Shown here in pieces: positions 14,801 to 25,800 of a stretch of 64,000 bases of DNA. Positions within the stretch are counted from its first letter, which is position 1; every line of letters starts with the position of its first letter. The stretch is from positions 62,358-126,357 of the forward strand of contig JADHZB010002041.1 of the NCBI GenBank assembly GCA_015657535.1. Reading direction: 5' to 3'. The DNA is from Nephromyces sp. MM_2019. Its lineage: Eukaryota > Apicomplexa > Aconoidasida > Nephromycida. The position numbers and the translations under genes were made by a program. The notes below the pieces were generated by a model. It was not told the DNA's origin and searched no databases. It saw only the letters and a program-made list of their open reading frames with translations.

Positions 14801-16959
14801 AAATCTCTGCGATCCAGACCCCCTACCTGAATCGCTTAGCGATTCTGCAATATTTTTTACCGCACTTATTTTCGTAATGCTTTCCTCCTCTTCGTGAGTA
14901 CCTAAATTAAGCGCAGCTTCAGACGTTTGGGCCTGATCATATATTGCTCCACTTACGTTATTCCGGTTCCTAGCCTTTTCTGTCTTCATTTTACTCTTGA
15001 TTGGGGTTTCAGAAGGCTCTAGTTGAACTGTATCATGAGCACGTAAAATAGAAGAGTTCTCCCCTTCACTAATATGAAAATTTTCCAGCTTATTTCTCAA
15101 CATTCCATAGTATACATAAAGAGATTGAAGTGGGAGTTTGTTATCGCGAGTAGGGGGTGTACCAAAAACTCTTTCATAGTAGTAGTCGTATAACCTAAGC
15201 TCATTCTTTATTTTCTTCTTCTCAGCAGCAAGTATATCAAAGTTTTTTGTTTGGCAAAGAAGGTCCGGTTGAAGCTTGATATTTTCAGTAAAGTCCGGTG
15301 GAAAATGAAGTGCTCTTAGCCTATGGAGCAGCCACTCATTTCCAAATTCAGGATTTGTACGTGGAAGTGAGTATACAAAACGATGAAAGTCTTCCACTTC
15401 ACTGCTAGACCAAGAGGATTTTCCCCGTATGCGGGATGAAGAGCGAATTCCCATATAACTCGTCTGGGAATGGCTAGCTGCGCCTCCTTCCTTCTTAATG
15501 TTCGCAGATACACTTTGAGATACTTTTGACGAAGATAAAACTTTGGAGGCCTCTGAAACTAGTTTATTACCTGAAAAAAATGGAAATTTAGAATATAGGT
15601 CAAAACTAGGCCTGAAGGCAGGGTCAGCAGCGTGAGAGCTTGAACAATTACTAAGAAAGAATCTTGGCTTTGATTCCAATGAGCCCACAGAACTATCATG
15701 TACTCCCCAGCGAGTGTAGATGTCAACTGCTAAGCCACGAGACTATTCCTAGGAGCAAACGGCACAACAGCACATTTACCCAGAAAGTTCAAGGGGGGGC
15801 CAAGCTGCGAGCTAGTAGCATTTTCATTGTTGCTTGAAGAAATACAACAATTACAACCATTCTAAGATATAACCAGTAAATGATGAGTTTCTCCTTTCCA
15901 GGATCCCCTGCTGGAGCAATGACTTAAATTTACTATAACTCTTGAAGGGCAGCCAGTAAATTTTCTCAAGGAGACTGCATTATATTCGTAGCATGTCAGC
16001 CCCAACTCTACTTTCAAAGCAACATTAACAGAACCTTTATTACGTATATGAATAAGAACATCTTTCATGAAGTTTCCAGTGTTACGAAACTCACCTTCAT
16101 GTGAAATCCTCCTTGATAAGGGGCTGAACTTCCCACCTTCTTCATTATCCTCAACGTTTCGCTTACGTAGTGACCCATCAGGCCTCCCTTTAGAAACGTT
16201 CACATCAGAAAGGCTATCGTATTCTTGGGTTTTGCTGCTTATTCCAAACTTCTCATTTGGCACCTTGGTTTCGGGCTTATCAATGCAAGACAAAGCGTCT
16301 TCTTTGTGATCTTTTAAGCTAGCAGGTCTGCTGAATACCTCTGCACCACTCTCTGTCTTGTCTTCGTTCGCATTGCTTCCACATATTCCACCATTCAATT
16401 TTTGTTCGAAGGAATCCACAGCTTTTACGGATGAAACTTCGGGAGCTGAAGGGTTTCTGTAAGAGGGCCTCCCTACGCGTTCGGTGAAAGATTTAAATAG
16501 CCCCAATCTCGCATTTACAATTCCAAGCCCTTGGTCATGTAGCGATGGTTCCTCCTTGAAGTGGTTAAGGGGAAGGGGATACAAGTAGGGATCTAGGCAC
16601 TCCAAGGGTGGAAGACTGCTTAGTAGGTAATGAAACTTGCTACTAACATCATGAGAAGAATGCTCATGCTGATGCTTCGTGTAGGTAGGTGTATTGCGGG
16701 CATCATCAATGTGGGATAAAGAGTTCTCATTATAGGTGTCCCCATCTCCAAACTGCTCATTCAATAGCGAGCAACCCTTTCCACCCTCGCATGTCCGAAC
16801 TGAGTCGCTATCATCAAAAGGAGAAAACCAAGCATGTACAGCTTCTTTCAGCAAACAATTTAGCAGTGCCCCGCCTGGGGGGTTCGAGGTCCCACCGGGA
16901 TTAAGCGAGGCCTCCGGAGCGGGCGAAAAAGCCCGAGATGCATTGAAGATGGACGTCAT
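11879..16959 (-). CDS. FAM13-like helical-module protein, large and disordered
   Basis: Two exons on the minus strand: 16959-16095 (ATG at 16959; donor AAG|GTGAGT) and 15726-11879 (acceptor TTAGCAG; stop TGA). Both sides of the intron are phase 1, giving about 1,570 residues. Near residues 395-505 a charged helical segment carries the signature EKKKIKNELRLYDYYY, GTPPTRDNKLPL and LYVYYGMLRNKL. Near residues 1,500-1,565 a second version reads DKKRLKSLLNAFQREF, PVEDIYRAYTELKYQ. This matches the helix pairs at the C-terminus of animal FAM13A/B (hydrophobic heptads, then a P-x2-x-LY-x2-Y block). Everything between is Ser/Thr/Lys/Asp-rich, low in hydrophobics and probably disordered. There is no signal peptide or kinase, GTPase or RhoGAP domain. 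The domain assignment rests on remembered motif shape. The exact function is unknown; an intracellular scaffold is the plainest guess. The splice model is challenged by a second open frame across the intron (see findings). Confidence 0.75.
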
Positions 16960-19210
16960 CGATTGGGTGGGTTGACAGTCAGCACTCTGTAATCAACCTC
17001 AACGGTAACATTCTGCACATAGGGAAGTAACCAGTGGTTAGAATTCCCACAAGGAGTTGTTAATGCTGCATTAATTTTGCACCCGTGGAAGTTGTCTCAG
17101 TAAAGTGCAAAAACTACAAAATACGCGAGATGAAACAGGGACCTCGGGAGTTAGCAGCAGGAAAAATTAGAGCGCAAATTGTAGCCTTAAAAAATGAATT
17201 TGAAGAAGCGAAATTACCACCAACAAAAAATAATATCGTCTGGCCGGCACGAGTACGACTTCAAGTCATAGCGCAGACTTAGACACCCTGATTAAAGGAG
17301 CGAGTAATTTCCGTGCGTTCTGCAATAATGAAGGAAAATCATCTCCCACCTACTAGAAACTTCTTAGTGATAACGGAAAGATATATTTTACCAAGGAATG
17401 AAAGTGAGAGGGGCTGAGTAGGAGCGTCAATTCTAATGGAATTAGATGAGGACATGCTATGAACCTAGTAGCAACTACGCGGTCACCACTGTGATGGGGG
17501 CTCCGCCTGGCAATAGTGCTTCGTTACTAGTGTATGTTGTACTTCAAATTTTTGTGGTAACGTGTTTGTGCCTTATCTGCTTCGAGTGCAAGGGTAACAA
17601 TGAATCAGCTTTAAGGTAGGTAAAATACTAGTAGGTGGTAATTATTGCCCTTACGTGTGCACTTCGTAGTGCTTATATCTTCAATGCTCGGTGTCCTCGC
17701 TACTACCAACCTTTTTGACAGGTCAGCTTACTTTTATACGGATTAATCAGCATTTTTCTTTTTGCTTCGGTAGGATGCGCGGTGCAAAACAGCTACATGG
17801 GCCGATTGCACCAGGGATAACCAAATATATAAGCCACAGAAATAGGAGATCCTAGATAAGAAGGTACCAGAATAATATATGGGCCTATAAACTGCATGAG
17901 GGTGATCAATCAAGCAGGTGGAGCCCCTTAGGGAAGATCTTAATCTTGTCGGTCCAGGGCTGTTATGCTTCTTCGACGATACTCTTATTAACTTACGTAG
18001 CAAAGGTTTATTGTAAGAGGTTGGACACACGATAACAGGCACTGAACAACTCTTTTATGCATTTATAACAGTTGAATTGCACATATAAAGACACAATGTT
18101 AGTCTCTTATGGGACGAAGTCTCTCTTTGTGTGCCAGCTACAGCGGATGAAGGTCTCGACTGATCCAAAACAAGCATTGGAGACTAATCCAAACTAGAGA
18201 TACCAGGACTTATCCAGACAAAACTTTTACCCCACTCCTTAACTGTTAATCTCAAATTATTTCGGTGAGTTAGACGAGTTCTCTCATTAGCTTAAACGTA
18301 GATATTGATCTGTAGCAGGGTATACCTAGGATATTGACCACGCCTTCTAATCAAAAAGAAATGAATATTTTGCCATAGCAATATTTTTCAAAAATTTCAT
18401 GGACCTCGCAGCTGGAAACTCCAAGCTATTTGCTTGAGTAGTATGAGCAGGTCAGGCAAGCCCGTCCAAAAGCAATTTTGACAGGTGGGAAATCCAATCT
18501 AGCACATGGCAGCACAGTGCCGTCACCTCAGTTGTTCTTTGCTTCTTGTTCTTTGCCAGCACTACGCTTTTGCTTAACCTTATATTAAAGATATTCATCA
18601 GCTCGGAGTACGAAAGTACTAAAGTTGCTGCTATGCCAAAAATACGGCCCGGCAGACTTGACCCTCGGTCCTCGGCTGCGTGAGGCCGCCAGCACATTCG
18701 AACTTAGCTACTATCAAGTAATTGGAGCACACTAAAAGTCCATAAAACCTAGAGATCAGAGCGATGCACCTTCCTCTCTCAGTTTTCAAAGTTCATCATG
18801 CATTCACGTTGCGGCCACACAGAAGCTCTGTGCACCCTATGCCTGCAACTCTACACAAGCGCTTATTCCAGGATAAGAGGCAGAGGATACACCGCCGTCG
18901 CTGATTCAACCACCTTCTGATGCGAATGAAATTCCCATGCTAGCGATGGTGAGCAATCAGCCACCTTTGAGACCATTCCTACTCCTCAGCTGACATCCAA
19001 CTGTGAGCCTGCACGCGGATTCGATATCCATGTTCAAATTATGGGAATTATTCATATATGCCTACATCAATGAACTGTGGCGTGATGCGCTTTTCTTCTA
19101 GGTCAGAATGCTTCGCCAGCCGTGAAAGCAGCCTTTTGCATGCTCAAGTTATTTAAGGCTCGAGATTCAGGATTTAGGAAGCACCACTGTTCCGGCGATA
19201 TAGCCGTTCA
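16960..19210. other. unresolved stretch between two minus-strand genes
   Basis: On the minus strand just upstream of the FAM13-like ATG (about 17090-16962) there is a roughly 40-codon open stretch containing HWLLPYVQNVTVEVDYR and ending in TGA exactly at the downstream ATG. It could be a missed 5' exon. On the plus strand at 17085-17282 there is a 65-codon charged frame with a coiled-coil look. Between 17.3 and 19.2 kb I see only short exon-like fragments that I could not chain by phase. Confidence 0.3.
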
Positions 19211-19696
19211 TCACGTTAAAAGTATCCAGAGAACCAATCTGGGTGTCATTAAAGACTCTAACCTGCACACCTCACTGCTCACGTCAGCTACTACCCCGAA
19301 AGGACTCAGCAGTACACTATTTTACCACTGGAAACTACGATCTCTCCACTTTCTAGGTGCTAAACAAAATAGCACCCTCAAAATATTTTTTAGAATACGT
19401 TGCATTTTTTTGGAACTGGGATAACAGTTCATAAGGGAGGTTCCAACAAAATTCGGGCCACAATCGGTAAGCGGCACCTATTCACAATGCTTCAATCTCA
19501 TATACCCACTAGCATCATAACAAAAAGAAGAGCGAAATCGACTGATAAAAAACAGCACTCCCACAACAGATGGCATACCATATTCAACATATTCTTCTTG
19601 CAGCGAAAACAGCCAGGATATGAAACTCTCGAGCGACGATAACACTTGCCAAAGTTTATTTTTAGAGCTTGGGTAAAATTTCGGCGGAAGTGCCAT
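19211..19696 (-). CDS. small five-exon gene, function unknown
   Basis: Predicted exons on the minus strand are 19696-19579 (ATG; donor G|GTATGC), 19477-19377, 19360-19327, 19287-19263 and 19238-19211 (TGA). All junction phases agree (1, 0, 1, 2), and introns run from 16 to 101 bases. The 101-residue product starts MALPPKFYPSSKNKL, continues with an aromatic-rich block (AAYRLWPEFCWNLPYELL) and a polar segment (HLESGEIVVSSADVSSEVC), and ends hydrophobically. I do not recognise a family. The first two exons look the most protein-like. The last exons are very short and could be chance, so the true 3' end may lie further left. Introns of 16 and 24 bases are at the limit of what is plausible and lower confidence. 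Confidence 0.35.
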
Positions 19697-20554
19697 TCCT
19701 CATGTCAACTATGAAGCGTATAGTCTATTCATGAGCGACTATACCGCTCACCATGATCTACCAACTCCTGCATCATAAAAAAAGGCCAGTCTCCTCACAG
19801 TGGCATTCAAATCTTGGGCACTAAAAAGGGAGAACTCATAAGGAAAAAATTACAAAGATCATATGCTTACCTCTTTAGTAAGGTTTTTATTTCGAGCACA
19901 AATTTCGTAAAAACCGAATCTCGCATTAACAAGCAGTGAACTGACATGCATTATCAGTTAACATAACGGGCTAGAGTTTCTGGAAGAAAAGTACAGACAA
20001 TGGGCAACTGCCGATGCATCAATTTTCGATACATTCACTACAAACCCCCCTAAAAATATATCGTCATCTTGTCAACAGTAAGGCAGCAACTCATGAAATT
20101 GTTTGCATAAAAATATATAAAAAAAATTCACTCTAGATACTAATACAGTCACTACACTTATATGCTGACTAGATTCTGGATGTCTTTCAAATAATAGTTT
20201 TATCGAATGTTAATATATATAGGAATCAGAAATGCTTGTTTCCACAAAGCCTAAAAATGCACTCTTTACCCGAGTTCCAATAATGGTAGCACACAATATA
20301 AACACAGCACAGGCTAGCGGGTCTATAAAGCTATAAAAATTGTAAACCAAACCGCGCAGCCAAAAAAATTAAACAAAAATACCTCAGAACATTGCTCGAA
20401 TTAAAAATTGTTTCTATAAGCGCTTAGCGACGGCGATATATACACTGCAATCAAATTCAAGCACAGTAATTCAAGCAATAGAAACCTAACGGCCAATAGG
20501 AAGGTATTATTTGCACTCAAATGGTTCCTACGAGAACGGCTTAACATTGCCGTT
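19697..20554. other. intergenic, A-rich on plus strand
   Basis: No coding signal seen. It separates the 3' end of the peroxiredoxin gene (TGA at 20555) from the start of the small gene at 19696. It probably holds the 3' untranslated region of the former and the promoter of the latter. Many A runs on the plus strand fit minus-strand transcription. Confidence 0.5.
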
Positions 20555-22832
20555 TCAATTATCTTTGTTTACTAATTCTGAGCCAGCAACATCCAATTTG
20601 GGACAGTCCGGAGTATAACGCAAATAATTTTTTCCTGAGGGAAGCGGAACACTTTTGAAACCAGGGAAGAGTTTATTGGCCGATTCGTTAGGTAAGGTCG
20701 GCGAGATTACGCATGGGTCCTGCATATTCCAACCTTCCGGGGTAGCGACTGGAAGGCTCGCAGTTAACTATAAAGGTAAATTCAGCGTCTTAATTTGTCA
20801 GATAGCGGTGGCATTAAGATGTTAGTAAAATAAGCAGCAGGTGCGTTTAAAAGATGGAGTGATTTAATAAAAACACACAGGCCTCAGTAATGGCAGGATC
20901 CAGATATCATGATACATCCTTAACATCCAGCCTATACCACTCCACTAGCTGCATAATTCGTATTTTATACAATACTTAATACCGCAGCTCATATTAGCAA
21001 TCATAAGCACAAAAATCCCTGTTTTAGCACCTTGATAATTCTCCAAATCTATTGAAAACCGATAGAAAAACCATTGATTAGTGTTTTGCACTGAAACTCA
21101 ATTAGTGTTCGGTGTAAGAATTAAATCTTAGGAAACAGAAAACTACACCTTTCTAGCGATGGACCGCAAACGTGTTGCTAGCAAAACTTCTTAGCCACAC
21201 AAGGCATTAAATTCTAGCTCAGGGGGGGCCAGCAGCGTCATACGGAGGCAGAGCAAAAAAGCTAATTCCCATACTCATTCATTGAAAACTAACGGTATTA
21301 CCGCAAGTATACGGAACTTTGAGAAGCTTTATTGGACACACCTAGCGAGGCTCACTACAAGTTCATGTAATATTTAGATTAATATCTAATGCACTAAGCA
21401 AAAAAGTCTAAGGCAATGCTCGTGGGAAATAAAGCAGCATGTACATAGACGACGCAAATATGTTGACAATAGTATTAAGACATAGCCAATGATTACCTGA
21501 AGGGATACCAGCACTCTGTAAAGCTCCTCTATGGAACGTCCGGTTGTGGCAGGATAAAGTACAGATGCTTTAAGCTTCTTGTCCGGACCAATGAAAAAGG
21601 CGCTTCGACAAGTCAATGGGAGGCCCTACACATTTTTTTTATTATCATAACTCACTCAAATCAAATATATTCTAACGTAAATGCTTCAGCCATGCATGGC
21701 AGGCAACTTCCATCCTGGCTTACCACTTGGGTGATGCAAGGTACACTCAAATATATCATAAGTAGCTTATCATTTTGTAAATTTCCTTATCGCACTGACA
21801 AATGAGTATTCTTATTCGCGATAAATCTGTATTCCTTATCTGCTGCTTGCAATCGTACACACCTATGATTCCAACATAAATCGATTTCCATAAAGATTGA
21901 AGGAATTTCACTTCAACTTACAATGCATAGTAAGCTAGAATAAATAGTCTATATTCTTAATCATCCACATAAAAAAATTTCCTTAACGAATAGGGTATCT
22001 GCAGAAAATATCCTCAAATACAGTATCGTTCGACCTAGCGTACACTTCGCTTTACATACCTGTTTATCTTTCTCTTCAGCATCCATTATTCCCAATTTCG
22101 TAGCAATCGACCGATCTGGATCCGCTACTATAGGGAATGGAAGATAAGCCTTGTCGCTTGAGGTGTACTTCATAATGTCTGCGCTCCAAGCCTAAAGTTC
22201 AAAGCAAACATTTCAATTTGCCTTTTGCAATTCGCCGGAGGGTTCCGAGGGGAATAATACGAGATTCAAAGAAATTAAAAAACAGCAAAGCTGGAGACAT
22301 TACTCCCACAAGACGAAGCAGCGCTACAAACTCACTACCTTACCGCATGAGACTCCGTAGAATTACAGCTCAAGGCGAGAAGTTTACAGTTCACACTGGA
22401 AAAGCGCGAGTTGAGATCCGAAGCCTTCCCAAGCTCGGTTGTGCAGACTGGAGTAAAATCATCGGGATGGCTAAAGCGAACATGATATAAAAAAATAGTC
22501 GAAGCTCTTGATGTGAAACATGGAAATCGAAACCAAAATAAAACTGCCTGCCGAGCAATACAACTCGAAGGTAGGGGTTCACTCGTACACTATTGTTACA
22601 AAACTCAAGAAAAAACAACATGGTAAGCCGAAAGCTTTCGCGTGCTGTAGTACAGTCATTCTGAAACTCGTATGGCGCCCACAATATAAAGAGTTTGAGA
22701 AAAGTAACGCGCTTACCTAAAAAAAAGTAACCAACTTTCGCCCATATAGTCGTACAGGTCGAACCTACGCACATCCCTATGAAACGCTGTGCAAGCAAAG
22801 TTAGGAAATGTATCTCCCAGGTGGAGTCCCAT
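20555..22832 (-). CDS. 1-Cys peroxiredoxin (Prx6 type)
   Basis: Five exons on the minus strand: 22832-22717, 22470-22344, 22191-22060, 21625-21497 and 20767-20555 (TGA). The phases agree at every junction (2, 0, 0, 0), giving 238 residues against the usual 220-225. Thioredoxin-fold peroxidase: it reduces peroxides through the single catalytic Cys in [12 protein letters not shown] (about residue 47), with the supporting Thr and Pro present. Downstream are the family hallmarks [39 protein letters not shown] and [15 protein letters not shown], and the 1-Cys C-terminal arm with the ATPEGW block. There is no signal or transit peptide, so a cytosolic enzyme is likely. Oddities: DDFTPVC replaces the common ADFTPVC, and the usual CDxVESH segment reads CNSTESH. 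The C-terminal tail is somewhat longer than typical. The start is the first ATG, immediately followed by the canonical [11 protein letters not shown] opening. Confidence 0.94.
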
Positions 22833-25800
22833 TTTTACAAAAAAATAAGGTAGTACTTGGGTAGAACCCAGAAGGACACTATGAATTCCAAAATTTCGCA
22901 AAATGTGTTTGCTTTTGAGTACAATAATAGGAAATGTTCGGATGTGCTTGTCTTGTTTTGAACCGGTTGCCTATGCTTACGGTTCCCAAAACGCGTAGTC
23001 AGGTGCATCGCGCAACCCGAGGTATTGCGAAACTATATCGCATGTCAGTTACTTCGTGCCACCAAAAGTGCTGAAGAACCTAACTGAGGAAGGGGACTCC
23101 ATTCGCGAGGTTGCCGAACGGTGCTCGAAACGTAAGCAACATGTCCGAAAGTTTATGCATTTTCTTGCCAGTGCCCGCCATGCCGCCCGGAAGTAACAGC
23201 ACTATTCCATTTTAGATTGCATCATAACAAGTGACCATACATCGCAGATAACGACACTGCACAATTTCTTTACGGTCCCACGCAATTTCACTGAGTGATC
23301 CGCCTGTTTCAATCACAAATTGTCCTCAACACCACACCGCACCACACATTGTTATCTTAGCAAGGATATTTTCATACCTTGACCCCCACCTGCATGGCGT
23401 GAAATTAAAGAAATCAATGCTACACAAAATAATAGGGACGTATAATGTATTCTTCATAATGTTAATGATTGTAGCTGGATTTTTTGTATTCTTGAATGTT
23501 ATGTGTTGAACAGATATGGAATACATAGTTGGATTGCTTTATTTATGCTTCTTTTTTTTTATTGCTTGGTTCGGTGAAATTTCGAAATTGAGCCTGCCTT
23601 CGTTGGGTTATATGACTGCGAGGTACATCGTAGCCGTTTATTTTTACAAATTTTCTGGTGCACTCATAAGACTAAGGCTAAATTGTGAAACTGTAAAAAT
23701 TCCTGCTGTAGAAATTGAAGCGACTCGATTTCACTGACTATGGTGGGCCTGTAAAATTTGTCACTTGGATAGATGGCATTGACACGGTAATAAGAGCTTC
23801 TGGCTATAGATGTACGGGAACCTGAGGCTGATGCGGAATCACATTGTATCCCACCACCTTTAGTTCACGTGCATTATGAATAAGAAAAATTAATACAATT
23901 ACTCGAACATTTTCTATATGATATACATAATAATTGTAATAAAGATGTCGTACCCGAAATCTCGTCTAAAACTTCTAATTAATAAAATCAAATACTACCT
24001 ACATTACCCTGTAGTACAGAGTTTTGGGAAAAAAGTTAGTGCTTACGGTGGGCATAAGCCGAGTCTCAAAAGCAACTTACGAGTAAGTACTGCTCCCTCA
24101 ATTGCACCAGCGACACTTGCTTAGTAGTATTAGAATAGGCACGGTATGTATTATGGCCGGCTTTGTGCCTTCGAGCTTGTCAGATCATGGCCCGCAGTGT
24201 ATAGCTAACTCACTTTATATACGTACAGTCGCTAGCTTCCTTCCTTGCGGGGGCCTATCAGTGTTCACAAGAACACTCATCTAGGAGGACAGACTAGCGA
24301 ATTTCAAACTCAGCCTAGCTATTTAACTTATTCGAATAATTTTATGCAATACCATTATTTGATTTATCAAAAGCAGTTATATAATAGCTCTGAAGAGCAG
24401 ATTATCTTTATTTTGTCTTAAAAGGTTTTTTGTCCTAACATAACTGTCAATGACTCAAATCATTACACCAGGGGAACGAAAAAGTTGATGCACCCAACAT
24501 CATACTTGTGAGCATGGCGACGCTTTAGAATTTCCCTTCGACTCTATTTTAGCTTTAAATGTTAGTTGATCTAAAATTCGTCCAAGTGTTCACTGCAGCC
24601 TCGTACTTTTTAGTAGCACCTATTCCCTCGGGCTAATTTCGGAAATTTGTATCTGTATTCTAGGTAACCCTTGAAATTCAACGATTTTATTATTGTTCTG
24701 TTTCTCGGGAATTTTAATAGTGTATTTACCATGGATCCGGAGGCATTCGAAAAAATTTCTTCAGTGATTTTCATGAAGCGCTGGAAAAAAGGGGATAATA
24801 ATGTTTGTTCCTGCTGGAAAGTTATTACCTTTTGAGAAGCTAGCTACCTATTATAGCAAGAAGTGCCACTAGCACGGACTGCTACGCCAGCCTTAAAGGT
24901 AATCTTGCTTATGAACCTGAAAGTAGTCCGTGTAAGCAGCACTGGTGCAGCTCATTGTGTTTTTAACGCCGCTCTAGAAAATCGCCATAACGTTTTCTTT
25001 AGCACAATGTGGTTCAGTTGAAGGTCATTTAAACGGATAAACTCTTGCTAGTTGCATTTTCCAGTAATCGAAGGAGTTTTTGTATATTTTTTATCTTCCT
25101 GAAAGCATGATCCACTTTTTGCCTCCTTTCAAAGCAAAAATATTCGCTGTGCTCAAAGCGTGCCACTGAACTATCTGAAGGATGCGAGGAAGTTCATCAA
25201 AATGCTTACATTGGATTAAAAAACCAGCTTTACCGGTATGTTGAAATGTGTGTGGTATGGCAAACGATCTGCAAAGATATTGAGAAACCGACAACTGTTA
25301 CTACATACCTTTGTTAACCCCAATTTGCAGGTTGCTATTCAGCGCATACTTGGTATGGTAATACATTTTTATTAGTTTTCAAATTGAGGGTTGAAGGAGT
25401 AAACATCGCTTTAACAGGGAAATTCATATAAAATTAACTATAAGTTCAGCATGGCCACAGCTTGCACGAAATTCCTCATGAATCCTTTTACTTCAAGATG
25501 TGGAACGTAAAAAACATAATTTTATAGCACGCACAAATCGAAATCCGGAGGGAGGCATGATGGAAATAAGTGAAAGATGAGCTAGGAAGGCGCACATTAC
25601 AGTTTACCTTTACGGCAGTCACTTAAAATACCTTTATGGCAACGGCTAGCCGGAAGGCTGCAACTATAAATTTCTTGCCTTACACTGTGATGCCTCGAGT
25701 AAGCAACAAACCAGATTACTGAACTACGCCAGATTAGCACTGCGCAGGTGAAACTTGAAAGGTCTTTTGCAGTATGCAGCTAATTAAAAGCCGTTAAATG

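Noticed and set aside
14426..14897. Plus-strand frames of 101 and 114 codons opposite the FAM13-like exon
   Set aside because: They are antisense shadows of a long real exon and have no motifs of their own.
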